Positions 52,168 to 60,283 of a stretch of 64,000 nt of DNA are shown one piece after another. Both the position numbers and the translations under genes were made by a program. The notes below the pieces were generated by a model. That model was not told where the DNA came from and searched no databases. It saw only the letters and a program-made list of their open reading frames with translations. How positions within the stretch are numbered: position 1 is the first letter of the stretch; each line of letters opens with the position of its first letter. The stretch comes from Thermopolyspora flexuosa (lineage in GTDB: Bacteria > Actinomycetota > Actinomycetes > Streptosporangiales > Streptosporangiaceae): contig NZ_VFPQ01000001.1 in NCBI RefSeq assembly GCF_006716785.1, positions 1,488,001-1,552,000 of the forward strand, given 5' to 3'.

Positions 52168-52995
52168 GTGACTTCCGAGGCGGATCGGCCTGCCACCGAT
52201 CCGAACGAGGTTCCGTCCCCGGCCGGAGGCGGCCACGGCCTCGCACCGGGCGAGGCCCACGGCGAGGTCGCCGACCTCGTCGGCAGACTGACCGAACGTG
52301 AGGGCATGGACACGGCCGAGCGGCGCCGGCTGCTCGGCCGTCTCACGCTCGCGTTGCGGCGCACGGCGCGGCAGACCCGTTCGTCCGGATGGCGGCGGGG
52401 CCGGTGGCTCGCTGAACTTTTCGTGTCGATCGCCCCGCGCATCCCGATCCGAGACCTTTCCACCCTACAGGAGCACCATTACGGACTCACCGGCGACCGC
52501 CTCGCCGATGACCTAATTCGCACCGCCGCGAAGGCCACCACCGCGGTCGGCGCGGTCGGCGGCGCGCTCGCCGCCGCGGAGTTCGCCGCGCCGCCGCTGC
52601 TGCTGTCGGCGCCGGCCCAGATCGTCGCCGAGACCCTGGTGGTCGCGGCGATCGAGGTGAAGCTCATCGCCGAGTTGCACGAGGTGTACGGCGTGCCGGT
52701 GCCCGGCACCACCGTGCAGCGCGCCATGGCGTGCACCACGGCGTGGGCACGGCAGCGCGGGGCCGACCCGCTCACCCCCGGCTCGATGACCGCGGCGCTC
52801 GGCACCGCCGCGAAGACCGCCCTGCGCAGACGGCTCATGCGCACGCTCGGGCGGCATCTGACCACGTTGGGGCCGTTCCTCACCGGCGCCGTGGCCGGTG
52901 GCGCGCTCAACCGCGCGGCCACGCTCCGGCTCGGCCGTGCCGTACAGGAGGAGCTGCGCGCCCGGGCCCAGGGTTCACCGGATATTCCCCGCTAA
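52168..52995 (+). CDS. Hypothetical actinobacterial protein with hydrophobic centre
   Basis: 275 residues. After a charged N-terminus comes YGLTGDRLADDLIRTAAKATT, then an Ala-rich hydrophobic region (AVGGALAAAEFAAPPLL; ETLVVAAIEVKLIAELHEVYG), and later a Gly/Ala segment (LGPFLTGAVAGGALN). Proteins with this pattern are common beside DUF4193 genes, but I know of no assigned role. It is likely membrane-associated. GTG start with GAGGAGG upstream, 28 bp after the DUF4193 stop, probably the same operon. Confidence 0.82.
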   Translation: MTSEADRPATDPNEVPSPAGGGHGLAPGEAHGEVADLVGRLTEREGMDTAERRRLLGRLTLALRRTARQTRSSGWRRGRWLAELFVSIAPRIPIRDLSTLQEHHYGLTGDRLADDLIRTAAKATTAVGAVGGALAAAEFAAPPLLLSAPAQIVAETLVVAAIEVKLIAELHEVYGVPVPGTTVQRAMACTTAWARQRGADPLTPGSMTAALGTAAKTALRRRLMRTLGRHLTTLGPFLTGAVAGGALNRAATLRLGRAVQEELRARAQGSPDIPR

Positions 52996-53134
52996 TTGGT
53001 TGACCGAAATATTCCCGTAAATCGCCCACCGGCGCGATTTCCAATTTGTGAGAACTCTATGACCTAAGGTCGGATACGAGAAGTCCTGCCCGGTTTCGTA
53101 TGGTGGTTCAAAACAGAACACACCGGGAGGTCGA

Positions 53135-54520
53135 GTGCACGCCACGAGCTCGTTTCTGATCGTAGCGAACAGGCTACCGGTCGACCGCACCATCGGCCCC
53201 GACGGCGAGGCGTCGTGGCGACGGAGCCCCGGCGGCCTGGTCACGGCCATCGCGCCGGTCATGCAGCGCCGTGACGGCGCGTGGCTGGGCTGGCACGGAG
53301 CCCCGGACGAGGAGCTCAAGCCCTTCGACCACGAGGGCATGCACCTGATTCCGATCCCGCTCTCGTCCACCGAGGTGGAGCTCTACTACGAGGGCTTCTC
53401 CAACGCCACCCTCTGGCCGCTCTACCACGACGTCGTCGCCAAGCCCATCTACTCCCGGGTGCTGTGGGACGCCTACCGCGCCGTCAACGACCGCTTCGCC
53501 CGGGCGGCGGCCGACGCCGCGGCCCCCGGGGCCGTCGTCTGGGTACAGGACTACCAGCTCCAGCTCGTGCCCGCGATGCTCCGCAAGCTCCGCCCCGACC
53601 TGAAGATCGGCTTCTTCCTCCACATCCCCTTCCCGCCGGAGGAGCTGTTCCTCCAGCTCCCGTGGCGGCGGGAGATCCTCGAGGGGCTGCTCGGCGCGGA
53701 CCTCGTCGGCTTCCAGCGTCCCGGCGGCACCTCGAACTTCATCCGGCTGGTCCGGCGGCTGCTCGGCCAGCCGAACACCCGGCACGAGATCCACGTGGAC
53801 GGCCGGATCGTGCGCACCGAGGCCTTCCCCATCTCGGTGGACTTCGCCTCCATGGACCAGCTCGTCCGCAAGCCGAGCGTGATCCAGCGTGCCCGGGAGA
53901 TCCGGGCCGAGCTGGGTGACCCGGTCCACGTGTTCCTCGGCGTCGACCGGCTCGACTACACCAAGGGCATCGGACAGCGCCTCAAGGCGTTCGGCGAGCT
54001 ACTGAGCGAGGGGTCGCTCGCCCCCGGCGAGGCGGTGTTCGTGCAGATCGCCACCCCCTCGCGGGAGCGGGTCGAGGAGTACCGGCTGCTGCGCGACGAG
54101 ATCGAGCTGCAGGTGGGGCGGATCAACGGCGAGCACGGCTCGCTCGGCCAGCCCCCGATCTGCTACCTGCACCAGTCCTACAGCCAGGAGGAGCTCGCGG
54201 CGCTGTACCTCGCCGCGGACGTCATGGTGGTGACGCCGCTGCGGGACGGCATGAACCTGGTCGCCAAGGAGTACGTGGCCTGCCGGCCCGACCTGCGCGG
54301 TGCCCTGGTGCTCAGCGAGTTCGCCGGGGCCGCCGACGAGCTGCGGCAGGCCTACATGGTGAACCCGTACGACGTGGAGGGGCTCAAGCGGGCGATGCTC
54401 GCCGCCGCCCGGGCCACTCCCGACGAGCTGGCCCGCCGCATGCGCTCGATGCGGCGCCGGGTCGCCACCTACAACGTCGACCGGTGGGCGAACGACTTCC
54501 TGTCCGCCCTGGAGGGGTAG
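53135..54520 (+). CDS. otsA: Trehalose-6-phosphate synthase
   Basis: 461 residues, GT20 family, GT-B fold. Motifs: [56 protein letters not shown] and [14 protein letters not shown]. Makes trehalose-6-phosphate from UDP- or GDP-glucose and glucose-6-phosphate in the cytoplasm. GTG start with GGGAGG. The following gene converges, so no trehalose-6-phosphate phosphatase is adjacent; a GH15 trehalase-like gene is at 5.4 kb. Confidence 0.95.
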   Translation: MHATSSFLIVANRLPVDRTIGPDGEASWRRSPGGLVTAIAPVMQRRDGAWLGWHGAPDEELKPFDHEGMHLIPIPLSSTEVELYYEGFSNATLWPLYHDVVAKPIYSRVLWDAYRAVNDRFARAAADAAAPGAVVWVQDYQLQLVPAMLRKLRPDLKIGFFLHIPFPPEELFLQLPWRREILEGLLGADLVGFQRPGGTSNFIRLVRRLLGQPNTRHEIHVDGRIVRTEAFPISVDFASMDQLVRKPSVIQRAREIRAELGDPVHVFLGVDRLDYTKGIGQRLKAFGELLSEGSLAPGEAVFVQIATPSRERVEEYRLLRDEIELQVGRINGEHGSLGQPPICYLHQSYSQEELAALYLAADVMVVTPLRDGMNLVAKEYVACRPDLRGALVLSEFAGAADELRQAYMVNPYDVEGLKRAMLAAARATPDELARRMRSMRRRVATYNVDRWANDFLSALEG

Positions 54521-54583
54521 CCGTCCGGCGGAGGCTTCCCCGCTGACCGCCGGGACGCACGCCCGGACGTTCCCACTGGACAA

Positions 54584-54868
54584 CTAGGACAAGCCGCCGG
54601 CCTTCTGCTTCCAGGACTGCCACCGCTTGGCGACGGTGCGGGTGGCGACGATGCGCGTCACCTCCATGCCGACGCCCATGACGACGGCGTACCCTATGGC
54701 CTCGGCCATGCTGATCTCCAGCGAGTCGGGGTCGGCCGGCGGCTTTTTCCCGGTCACCTTCTGCCAGCCCCACTCGATCGCCTTGCGGGCCACGAAGCCG
54801 GTGCCGAGGCCGATCACGGCCCCGATGAGCCGCCACACCACGTCGGGCCGTTCCGCTTTCTCCGTCAT
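54584..54868 (-). CDS. DUF4235 membrane protein
   Basis: 94 residues. VWRLIGAVIGLGTGFVARKAIEWGWQKVTGKKPP is, in pieces, the DUF4235 opening, and AIGYAVVMGVGMEVTRIV forms the second hydrophobic segment before a basic end. A small actinobacterial membrane protein of unknown role. ATG has AAGGAG upstream; TAG stop. Confidence 0.9.
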   Translation of the reverse strand: MTEKAERPDVVWRLIGAVIGLGTGFVARKAIEWGWQKVTGKKPPADPDSLEISMAEAIGYAVVMGVGMEVTRIVATRTVAKRWQSWKQKAGGLS

Positions 54869-55029
54869 CCGTGCTCCTTTCCTCACCGGCATCGAAACCC
54901 TACTGCGCCGCGGCCCCGGCGAGGGCGCAGGAAACCCCGGCGCGCGGCACGGCCGTACCCGGACGGCACATTCCGGACCTCGCCCGTTTCCCGTGCGCAT
55001 CGGCGCCGCCGGCATGACAGGCTTGACGT

Positions 55030-56310
55030 GTGATCCCCGATAGCCACAACCGCCGTGCGCCGAGCGTGCCGCCGGTGCTCGCCACGCTGGCCGCGTGGAG
55101 CTGGCGACTGATCGTGGTCGGTGTGGTCGTCTACTTCTTCGCCCAGATCGTGGTGACGCTGCGCTTCGTCGCCCTGCCGGTGGCGATCGCGCTGCTGCTC
55201 ACCGCCCTGCTCTTCCCGCTCACCGACGGGCTGCGGCGGGTCGGGCTGAACTCGATGGCGGCGACCTGGCTCACCATGCTCACGGCGTTCGCCGTGCTGG
55301 GCATCACCGGCTGGATCGTCGGGGCGCGCGCCAACGAGGAGTTCCCGAACCTGGTCCAGCAGGTGCAGGACACCGCCCGGGACATCCAGGACTGGCTCAT
55401 CCACGGCCCGCTCGGGCTGCGCGAGTCCCAGCTCGCCGACATGGTCGCCGAGGTGACCCGGCAGCTCAACGAGCAGCGGGCGGCGATCACCGGCACCTTG
55501 GTGACCGGCGCGGCCGTCGCCATCGAGGTGCTCGCCGGTCTCGTGCTCGTGCTGTTCGTCACGTTCTTCCTGCTCAAGGACGGCGAGCGGATCTGGAAGT
55601 GGTTCCTCAAGGCGTTCGGCTCGGCCACGCCCCGGGTGGACCGCGCCGGGCGCGCCGCGTGGCGCACCCTCTCGCAGTACGTGCAGGGCACCGTGATCGT
55701 CGCCGCGGTGCACGGGGTCATCATGGGCATCGTGCTCGCCGGCATGGGCGTGCCGCTGTGGGCGCCGCTCGCCGTACTGATCTTCCTGGCGAGCTTCATC
55801 CCGATCGTCGGCATCTTCTTCGCCGGTGGCCTCGCCACGCTCGTCACCCTCGGCGCGCAGGGGCCGATCTACGCGCTGGTCTTCGTCGGCATCCTTGTGG
55901 TGGAGCAGCAGCTCGAGAACCACGTGCTGCAGCCGCTGATCGTCGGCCGGGCGGTGCGGTTCCACCCGCTCGCGATCATCCTCGTGCTCGGCGTCGGCGG
56001 CGTGCTCGCCGGGATCACCGGCGCGGCGGTCGCCGTACCGATCGCGGCCGTGCTCTACCGGGCGCTGCCCGAGCTGTTCCGCGAGCAGGCCGCCCTCCCG
56101 CCGCCGCCCGGCGGAACCGCCGCCGAGCGGCCGCCGGCCCCGCCCGAGGAGCCGCCCGCCGGCCCGGACGAGGAGACCGGGGAGGATTCCGGCGAACGGG
56201 CCGGCTCCGGGCGCTCCGGCGGCGGCGCCGAGGAGGCCGGGCCGTCCGGCGAGGGCTCCGCGGCCGAGCGGGAGGGCGCGGACGACGTGTCCCGGCCGCG
56301 CAGCCGGTAA
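55030..56310 (+). CDS. AI-2E family transporter
   Basis: 426 residues. Seven or eight membrane helices with the family phrases LLLTALLFPLTDGLRRVG, VTFFLLKDGERIW, IPIVGIFFAGGLATLVTLG and ENHVLQPLIVGRAV. The last 75 residues are Pro/Gly/Glu-rich. Members export signals or ions such as Na+; substrate unknown here. GTG start. dut follows 40 bp downstream in the same direction. Confidence 0.92.
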   Translation: MIPDSHNRRAPSVPPVLATLAAWSWRLIVVGVVVYFFAQIVVTLRFVALPVAIALLLTALLFPLTDGLRRVGLNSMAATWLTMLTAFAVLGITGWIVGARANEEFPNLVQQVQDTARDIQDWLIHGPLGLRESQLADMVAEVTRQLNEQRAAITGTLVTGAAVAIEVLAGLVLVLFVTFFLLKDGERIWKWFLKAFGSATPRVDRAGRAAWRTLSQYVQGTVIVAAVHGVIMGIVLAGMGVPLWAPLAVLIFLASFIPIVGIFFAGGLATLVTLGAQGPIYALVFVGILVVEQQLENHVLQPLIVGRAVRFHPLAIILVLGVGGVLAGITGAAVAVPIAAVLYRALPELFREQAALPPPPGGTAAERPPAPPEEPPAGPDEETGEDSGERAGSGRSGGGAEEAGPSGEGSAAEREGADDVSRPRSR

Positions 56311-56350
56311 GGTCTGCGTTCGTGACGAGAACCGCGGCCGGAGGTGATCG

Positions 56351-56788
56351 ATGAGCGTCGAGGTGTTGATCCAGCGGCTCGACCCGGACCTGCCGCCGCC
56401 GGCCTACGCCCACCCGGGCGACGCCGGGGCGGACCTCCACGCGCGCGAGGACGTCGAGCTGCTGCCGGGCGAGCGCGCGGTGGTGCCCACCGGGATCGCG
56501 ATCGCCCTGCCCGACGGGTACGCCGCGTTCGTGCACCCGCGGTCCGGCCTCGCCGCCCGGCTGGGGGTCACCCTGGTGAACGCGCCCGGCACGATCGACG
56601 CCGGCTACCGGGGCGAGATCAAGGTGACCCTGATCAACACCGACACGAAGAACACGGTACGGCTGCGCCGCGGCGACCGGATCGCCCAGCTCGTGATCCA
56701 GCGGGTGGAGCGGGCACGGTTCCATGAGGTGGAGCGCCTGCCGGGCTCGGCACGAGGCGAGAACGGCTTCGGCTCGACGGGCCGGTAG
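56351..56788 (+). CDS. dut: dUTP diphosphatase
   Basis: 145 residues, trimeric dUTPase. All five motifs are seen: [26 protein letters not shown] (Asp and Tyr of the uracil pocket), [11 protein letters not shown] and [10 protein letters not shown] at the C-terminus. Converts dUTP to dUMP and keeps uracil out of DNA. Followed by DUF3710, OB-fold and DUF3159 genes, the usual actinobacterial order. Confidence 0.97.
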   Translation: MSVEVLIQRLDPDLPPPAYAHPGDAGADLHAREDVELLPGERAVVPTGIAIALPDGYAAFVHPRSGLAARLGVTLVNAPGTIDAGYRGEIKVTLINTDTKNTVRLRRGDRIAQLVIQRVERARFHEVERLPGSARGENGFGSTGR

Positions 56789-56872
56789 TCCCGGCGGGCG
56801 AGGGCCGGCGGCACCGCCGCCGGAGGTCGCCGGGTGCCACCACGAGGACAGCGGATTGGGAGAGTGAGAGCA

Positions 56873-57550
56873 GTGTTGCGACTTCGCCGCCGCCGCGAGC
56901 GGGAGCCCGCGGCATCGGCCGTCGAGGAGACGCCCGCGCCGCAGCGCGAGTCCGGTCCCTGGGACGCCGACGAGCCCTACCCGGAGCGGGAACGCATCGA
57001 CCTGGGCGGCATGCAGCTGCCCATCGGGCCCGGGTTCGAGGTGCAGCTCAACGTCGCCGGGGACCAGATCGTCGGCGCGGTGATCCTGGTGGACGGCAGC
57101 GCGCTGCAGGTGCACGCGTTCGCCGCGCCGAAGAGCACCGGGATCTGGGACGAGGTGCGCGCCGAGCTCAAGCGCGAGCTCGCCGCGAACGGCGGCTCCG
57201 CCGAGGAGGTCGAGGGCCCGTTCGGCGTGGAGCTCGCCGCCAAGGTCAGGCAGGGGGACGACGTGCACCCGGTGCGGTTCTGCGGCATCGACGGGCCGCG
57301 CTGGTTCCTGCGCGCGGTGTTCAGCGGCAAGGCCGCGACCGACCCGGAGGCCGCCGCGCCGCTGGAGGACGTGGTCCGCGACATCGTCGTGGTGCGCGGC
57401 GACGGGCCGATGCCGCCCAAGGAGCCGATCGAGCTGCGGCTGCCGCCCGAGGCACGGCAGGCGATCGAGCAGCAGCAGGCCGCCGCCGCGTCCGGCCGTC
57501 CCGCCGTCGACCCGCTCCGTCGCGGCCCCGAGATGACGGAGACCCGCTGA
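56873..57550 (+). CDS. DUF3710 protein
   Basis: About 225 residues. A basic start (LRLRRRRERE) leads to the conserved DUF3710 core: LGGMQLPIGPGFEVQLN, ALQVHAFAAPKSTGIWDEVR, PVRFCGIDGPRWFLR and AVFSGKAA. Function unknown. GTG 56873 is preferred (GGGAG ten bases upstream, family proteins start with a basic cluster), but in-frame GTGs at 56864 and 56834 are possible. Confidence 0.92.
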   Translation: MLRLRRRREREPAASAVEETPAPQRESGPWDADEPYPERERIDLGGMQLPIGPGFEVQLNVAGDQIVGAVILVDGSALQVHAFAAPKSTGIWDEVRAELKRELAANGGSAEEVEGPFGVELAAKVRQGDDVHPVRFCGIDGPRWFLRAVFSGKAATDPEAAAPLEDVVRDIVVVRGDGPMPPKEPIELRLPPEARQAIEQQQAAAASGRPAVDPLRRGPEMTETR

Positions 57551-57598
57551 GCTCGCCTACCCTGGACGGCGACGGCACGTCCGAGGGGTGGGTGACCG

Positions 57599-58012
57599 AT
57601 GGGGACCGAGCCTCGTGCGGGGCGACCGGGCGAGCGGCCGAGGACCGGCGGGCTGCGCGGCCTGCTGCGGCGGCTCACTGCCGGCCTCGACGAGCTTGAG
57701 GCGGAGGAGCTGCGCGAGGACCTGGGTGCGGAGAACGCCACGCCGATCGCCGCGTGTGCCGAGCGGCGCAGGTTCCGCGTCGTGGGTACGCTACGCACCG
57801 TGACCCTGCGGCCGAGAGGCGGCGCTCCCGCCCTGGAGGCGGAGCTGTACGACGGCTCCGACGTGATCGATCTCGTCTGGCTGGGCCGGCGCAAGATCAT
57901 CGGCATCGAGCCGGGCCGGGTGGTCCTGGCCGAGGGCCTGGTGAGCGTGCAGGACGGCCGCAAGGTGATGTTCAATCCCCGGTACGAACTGCGTCCCATG
58001 GGTGGTCAATGA
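57599..58012 (+). CDS. OB-fold nucleic-acid-binding protein
   Basis: 137 residues. An N-terminal helical part (LLRRLTAGLDELEAEELRE) is followed by an OB-fold: RRFRVVGTLRTVTLRP, ELYDGSDVIDLVWLGRRKIIGIEPG and RVVLAEGLVSVQDGRKVMFN. Such proteins occur between DUF3710 and DUF3159 genes across actinobacteria. ATGA overlap with the next gene. Nucleic acid binding is inferred from the fold. Confidence 0.9.
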   Translation: MGTEPRAGRPGERPRTGGLRGLLRRLTAGLDELEAEELREDLGAENATPIAACAERRRFRVVGTLRTVTLRPRGGAPALEAELYDGSDVIDLVWLGRRKIIGIEPGRVVLAEGLVSVQDGRKVMFNPRYELRPMGGQ

Positions 58013-58743
58013 CCGACGGTCAGGAAAGGGCGGGCGGCATGGACTCGGCCGAACCCACGGCGGCACCGGCGCGCCCGGCGGCGGCGCCCGGCGGCGCGTA
58101 CGACATCGCCGCGTACGACACTGTGGAGGCCGCCGTGCGGGCCCAGCTCGCCAAGGCGCTCGGCGGCAGGCGCGGCATCCTCGAGGCCGCCGTGCCCACC
58201 ATCGCGTTCACGCTGAGCTGGATCACCACCGAGCAGCTCCGGCTCAGCCTCGCGATCAGCATCGGCACGGCCGTGCTGCTGCTGGTGGTGCGCCTGGTCC
58301 AGCGGTCCACACCGCAGTTCGTGCTCAACAGCCTCGTCGGCATCGGCATCGGCGCGTTCCTCGCCACCCGGACCGGTGAGGCGAAGGACGTGTTCCTGCC
58401 CGGCATCCTGTACAACGCCGCGTACGCCGCGGGCATGCTGCTGTCGATCGTCACCCGGTGGCCGGTGGTGGGCTTCCTGGTCGGGGCGATCACCGGCGAG
58501 GTGACGGCCTGGCGGTCGGACCCGGGCATGGTGCGGCTCTGCTCGCGGCTCACCTGGCTGCTGCTCGCCCCGTGCGCGCTGCGCGTGGCGGTGCAGCTTC
58601 CGCTCTACTACGCCGACCAGGTCGCCGTGCTCGGGGTGAGCAAGGTGGTGCTGGGCTGGCCGCTGCAGGTCGCCGCGTTCGCGGCGATGGTGTGGGTGCT
58701 CGCCCGCGGCCGTACCCCGATCGCGAAATCCGACCGCGCCTGA
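58009..58743 (+). CDS. DUF3159 membrane protein
   Basis: 244 residues. ALGGRRGILEAAVPTIAFTL starts the DUF3159 domain. About six membrane helices follow, with VLNSLVGIGIGAFLATRTGEAKDVFLPGIL split across two of them. Function unknown. Coupled to the OB-fold gene (ATGA). Confidence 0.93.
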   Translation: MTDGQERAGGMDSAEPTAAPARPAAAPGGAYDIAAYDTVEAAVRAQLAKALGGRRGILEAAVPTIAFTLSWITTEQLRLSLAISIGTAVLLLVVRLVQRSTPQFVLNSLVGIGIGAFLATRTGEAKDVFLPGILYNAAYAAGMLLSIVTRWPVVGFLVGAITGEVTAWRSDPGMVRLCSRLTWLLLAPCALRVAVQLPLYYADQVAVLGVSKVVLGWPLQVAAFAAMVWVLARGRTPIAKSDRA

Positions 58744-58760
58744 GCCGCGCCGCCCGGCGG

Positions 58761-58796
58761 CGCCCCGCGGGCACCGGGCGCCCGGGCCGCGGGGCG
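58761..58796. terminator. Hairpin between convergent genes
   Basis: cgccccgcgg at 58761-58770 pairs over 10 bp with ccgcggggcg at 58787-58796. It lies between the DUF3159 stop and the TrkA stop, which converge. No U-tract. Confidence 0.6.
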
Positions 58797-58803
58797 GGCG
58801 ACG

Positions 58804-59463
58804 TCAGTGCGGGGACAGCAGCTGGGCGAGCTCGTGCTCGACCTCCTGGCTCGCCACGAAGAGCAGCTCGTCCCCGGCCTCCAGCGGGTCGTTCGCGGAC
58901 GGCACGAGCACCCGGCCCTCGCGCAGGATCGCCACCAGGGCCGAGTCCGGCGGCCAGGGCACCGCGCCGGCCCGCTGGCCGACCACGGGCGCGTCCTCGG
59001 GCAGGGTGAGTTCGACGAGGTTCGCCTGGCCCTGCCGGAAGGTCATCAGCCGCACCAGGTCGCCGACGCTCACCGCCTCCTCGACGAGCGCGCTGAGCAG
59101 CCGCGGGGTGGACACCGCCACGTCCACGCCCCACGACTCGTTGAACAGCCACTCGTTCTTGGGGTGGTTGATGCGGGCGACCACCCGGGGCACGCCGTAC
59201 TCGGTCTTGGCGAGCAGCGAGACCACCAGGTTCACCTTGTCGTCACCGGTCGCGGCGACCACCACCTGGCAGTCGGCGAGGCCCGCCTCGTCGAGCGAGG
59301 CGATCTCGCAGGCGTCGGCGAGCAGCCACTCCGCCTCCGGCACCGTGTCGATCTTGATCGCCTTCGGGTCGGCGTCGATGAGCAGCACCTGGTGGCCGTT
59401 CTGCAGGAGCTCGGCGGCGATGGAGCGGCCGACGGCCCCCGCGCCGGCGATGGCGACGCGCAT
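58804..59463 (-). CDS. trkA: TrkA potassium-uptake regulatory protein (second)
   Basis: 219 residues. RCK_N domain with GAGAVGRSIAAELL, then LIDADPKA (acidic residue for NAD), AATGDDKVNL and ARINHPKNEWLF. RCK_C from about 135: VELTLPEDAPVVGQRAG and ALVAILREGRVLVP. Binds NAD(H)/ATP and gates a K+ transporter. The start shares one base with the stop of the other TrkA gene (TGATG). Confidence 0.94.
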   Translation of the reverse strand: MRVAIAGAGAVGRSIAAELLQNGHQVLLIDADPKAIKIDTVPEAEWLLADACEIASLDEAGLADCQVVVAATGDDKVNLVVSLLAKTEYGVPRVVARINHPKNEWLFNESWGVDVAVSTPRLLSALVEEAVSVGDLVRLMTFRQGQANLVELTLPEDAPVVGQRAGAVPWPPDSALVAILREGRVLVPSANDPLEAGDELLFVASQEVEHELAQLLSPH

Positions 59464-60125
59464 CAGTCCTCCTCGGGGATGCTCGAGAGCACCTTGTGAA
59501 TGCGGTCCATGTCGCGTTCGGCCGCGATCACGTGCAGGATGTCGCCCTCCTGCAGGACCATGTCCGGCCGCGGCAGCAGCGCCTCGCCCATGCGGTTGAC
59601 GAACGCCACTCGGGCGGCGATCGCCTGCTCGATCCGGGGGATCGTGACGCCGATCCAGGCGGTGTTGAACACGACCTCGGCGAGGATCACGGTACCGGTG
59701 GGGTCGCGCCACAGCGGCTCGGCGCCCTCCGGCAGGATGCGGCGCAGGATCTGGTCCGCGGTCCACCGCACGGTGGCCACCGTGGGGATGCCGAGGCGCT
59801 GGTAGACCTCGGCCCGGCGCGGGTCGTAGATGCGCGCCACCACGTTCTCCACGCCGAAGGTCTCCCGCGCCACCCGGGCGGAGATCACGTTCGAGTTGTC
59901 GCCGCTGCTCACCGCGATGAACGCCCCGGCGGTCTCGATGCCGGCCTCGATGAGCACGTCGCGGTCGAACCCGATGCCGGTCACCCGGCGCCCGCGGAAC
60001 CCGGCGCGCAGGCGGCGGAACGCCTGGGGGTCACGGTCGATGATGGCCACCGAATGGCCGTTGTCCTCGAGGATATGGGCGAGGGTGGAGCCGACCCGGC
60101 CACATCCCATGATCACGATATGCAT
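59463..60125 (-). CDS. trkA: TrkA potassium-uptake regulatory protein (first)
   Basis: 220 residues. MGCGRVGSTLAHIL is the glycine-rich loop and AIIDRDPQAF the acidic strand; AVSSGDNSNV and ARIYDPRRAEVY follow. The C-terminal RCK_C has VAFVNRMGEALLP and LQEGDILHVIA. First of a two-gene TrkA operon, divergent from the APC permease with about 160 bp between. The two likely form a heteromeric ring controlling K+ uptake. Confidence 0.94.
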   Translation of the reverse strand: MHIVIMGCGRVGSTLAHILEDNGHSVAIIDRDPQAFRRLRAGFRGRRVTGIGFDRDVLIEAGIETAGAFIAVSSGDNSNVISARVARETFGVENVVARIYDPRRAEVYQRLGIPTVATVRWTADQILRRILPEGAEPLWRDPTGTVILAEVVFNTAWIGVTIPRIEQAIAARVAFVNRMGEALLPRPDMVLQEGDILHVIAAERDMDRIHKVLSSIPEED

Positions 60126-60283
60126 GTTCCCCCGCCGTTCGGTGAGGCGGCAGTCGTCCTGTTTTCCGTCGAACCGGCCGGCAGTGTGCCGTCCCTGACT
60201 ACCTCTATCAGGTCAGTATGGCCTGTCCCGGGCAAGGTGTCCGGTGGCGCCCGATGCCGGCGGCGCGGATAGCATCGGCAGAC